Source: an uncultured Veillonella sp.
Lineage (GTDB): Bacteria > Bacillota > Negativicutes > Veillonellales > Veillonellaceae
Length of the DNA stretch: 12,825 nucleotides
Reading direction: 5' to 3'
Assembly (NCBI GenBank): GCA_934216375.1
Contig: CAKQBP010000017.1
Location: 1 to 12,825, forward strand
The translations under genes and the position numbers were made by a program. Under the pieces are notes generated by a model. It did not search any database, was not told where the DNA came from, and saw only the letters and a list, made by a program, of their open reading frames with translations. How positions within the stretch are numbered: position 1 is the first letter of the stretch; each line of letters begins with the position of its first letter. Of this stretch, positions 12,011-12,825 are shown piece by piece.

Positions 12011-12825
12011 ATGAAATTTAAAAAACTCCTTGCCCTTGGTGTGGCATTAGTATTTAGCGTAGCTTTTATCGCAGGCTGCGGTTCAAACAATAGCGATAAT
12101 GGTGCAAAAAAAGAATTAAGCTATAGTAAATCTCAAGGCCCTTACTCTGAATTGTTTGAAAAAGGTGTAAAACCAATTTTGGAAAAACAAGGCTATACCT
12201 TTAAAGGTGTAGATATGTCTGACTTGGTACAAGCTGATCAAGTGTTGAGCGATGGTGAAGTAGATTTCAACGTTGAACAACATACAGCGTACATGAAAAA
12301 CTTCAACGAAAAACAAAATGGTCATCTTGTAGCCTTAACTCCAATTCCAACAGTACCAGCAGGTATCTTTAGTGGTTCTAAAACATCTTTAGATCAAGTG
12401 GCAGATGGTGACACTATTGCAGTACCTAATGATGCATCCAACATGGCTCGTGCGTATGCGTTATTGCAAAAAATCGGTTGGATTAAACTTGATCCAAATA
12501 AAGATTTAGCGACAGTAACACAAGCAGATATTATTGAAAATCCTAAACATCTTAAATTTACAGAAATGAAATCCCTTACAATTCCTTCTGTACGTACTGA
12601 TTTCGATTACATTGTTATTACTGGTGCGATTATCTATAATGCAAAAATCGATCCTAAATCTGCATTGGCAAATGAAGATGTATTGCCACAATGGTTGTTA
12701 CAAGTTGTAGTTAACGAGAAAAACAAAGATGCACAATGGGCAAAAGACATTGTAGCAGCTTACCATTCTCAAGAATTCAAAGACTACATGGAAAAAAATA
12801 ACAACGGCCTATGGTTTGTACCAAA
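12011..12825 (+). CDS. metQ: Methionine-binding lipoprotein MetQ (runs off the right edge)
   Basis: This is the solute-binding subunit that captures methionine outside the inner membrane and delivers it to MetI. The frame is open from the ATG at 12011 to the window end (271 codons), so the stop is missing. The first 23 residues form a lipoprotein signal, MKFKKLLALGVALVFSVAF then IAGC, with Cys23 as the lipidated residue. The mature part shows the NlpA/MetQ pattern: a segment near LVQADQVLSDGEVDFNVEQH, then IAVPNDASNMARAYALLQ, LTIPSVRTDFDYIVITGAI, and a C-terminal DAQWAKDIVAAYHSQEFK. MetQ proteins are about 270-280 residues, so only a few residues are probably missing. AGGAG lies 8 bases upstream of the start. 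It is the third gene of metNIQ; membrane-anchored MetQ is usual in didermic Negativicutes and Gram-positives. Confidence 0.94.
   Translation, partial: MKFKKLLALGVALVFSVAFIAGCGSNNSDNGAKKELSYSKSQGPYSELFEKGVKPILEKQGYTFKGVDMSDLVQADQVLSDGEVDFNVEQHTAYMKNFNEKQNGHLVALTPIPTVPAGIFSGSKTSLDQVADGDTIAVPNDASNMARAYALLQKIGWIKLDPNKDLATVTQADIIENPKHLKFTEMKSLTIPSVRTDFDYIVITGAIIYNAKIDPKSALANEDVLPQWLLQVVVNEKNKDAQWAKDIVAAYHSQEFKDYMEKNNNGLWFVP

Noticed and set aside
12116..12325. Minus-strand open frame opposite metQ
   Set aside because: It is a shadow of the metQ reading frame with no start signal of its own.

Overview
The window reads as chromosomal DNA from an AT-rich, low-GC anaerobe. The best guess is the Negativicutes, most likely Veillonella or a close relative. 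This rests on protein resemblance, strong AGGAGG-type ribosome binding sites, and a fermentative gene set (pyruvate formate-lyase with its activase, a D-2-hydroxyacid dehydrogenase) beside a MetNIQ importer. It is a recognition-based inference and no database was searched. There is no rRNA, tRNA, CRISPR array, intact insertion sequence or phage gene.

Layout. The left edge (1-163, minus) is the start of alanine racemase, reading out of the window. Divergent from it is a D-2-hydroxyacid dehydrogenase (463-1413, plus). Its AT-rich upstream region carries a tandem 21-bp repeat. It converges on a TetR-family regulator (1428-1991, minus), inside whose 3' end lies a terminator hairpin serving the dehydrogenase transcript. 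A P1B-type metal-transporting ATPase (2192-4087, plus) is divergent from the regulator. Dyad symmetries between the two are candidate operators, so they look like a regulator-target pair.

The minus-strand block 4207-7425 is the pyruvate formate-lyase operon, read from right to left. The lyase is split. A 705-residue core (5308-7425) carries the catalytic Cys-Cys pair but lacks the glycyl-radical domain. That domain is encoded as a separate 78-residue protein (4996-5232) with its own strong ribosome binding site. The activase gene (4207-4983) follows 12 bases later. A Rex/CRP-like dyad and a second dyad lie upstream of the operon. This naturally split glycyl-radical enzyme is the most interesting system in the window.

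To the right lies a looser region: an XRE-type regulator with a beta-rich C-terminal domain (7947-8819), a roughly 90-bp decayed copy of the 5' part of pflB (8855-8943), and a DMT/EamA permease (9138-10004) with a good terminator. The window ends in a metN-metI-metQ methionine importer operon (10263 to the edge). metN and metI overlap by one base, and metQ is cut at the edge.

How they fit together. PFL core, radical subunit and activase together would convert pyruvate and CoA to acetyl-CoA and formate without oxygen. The dehydrogenase may reduce a 2-oxo acid and help balance reducing equivalents. The TetR/ATPase pair probably handles metal stress, and MetNIQ imports methionine, the precursor of the S-adenosylmethionine that PflA consumes.
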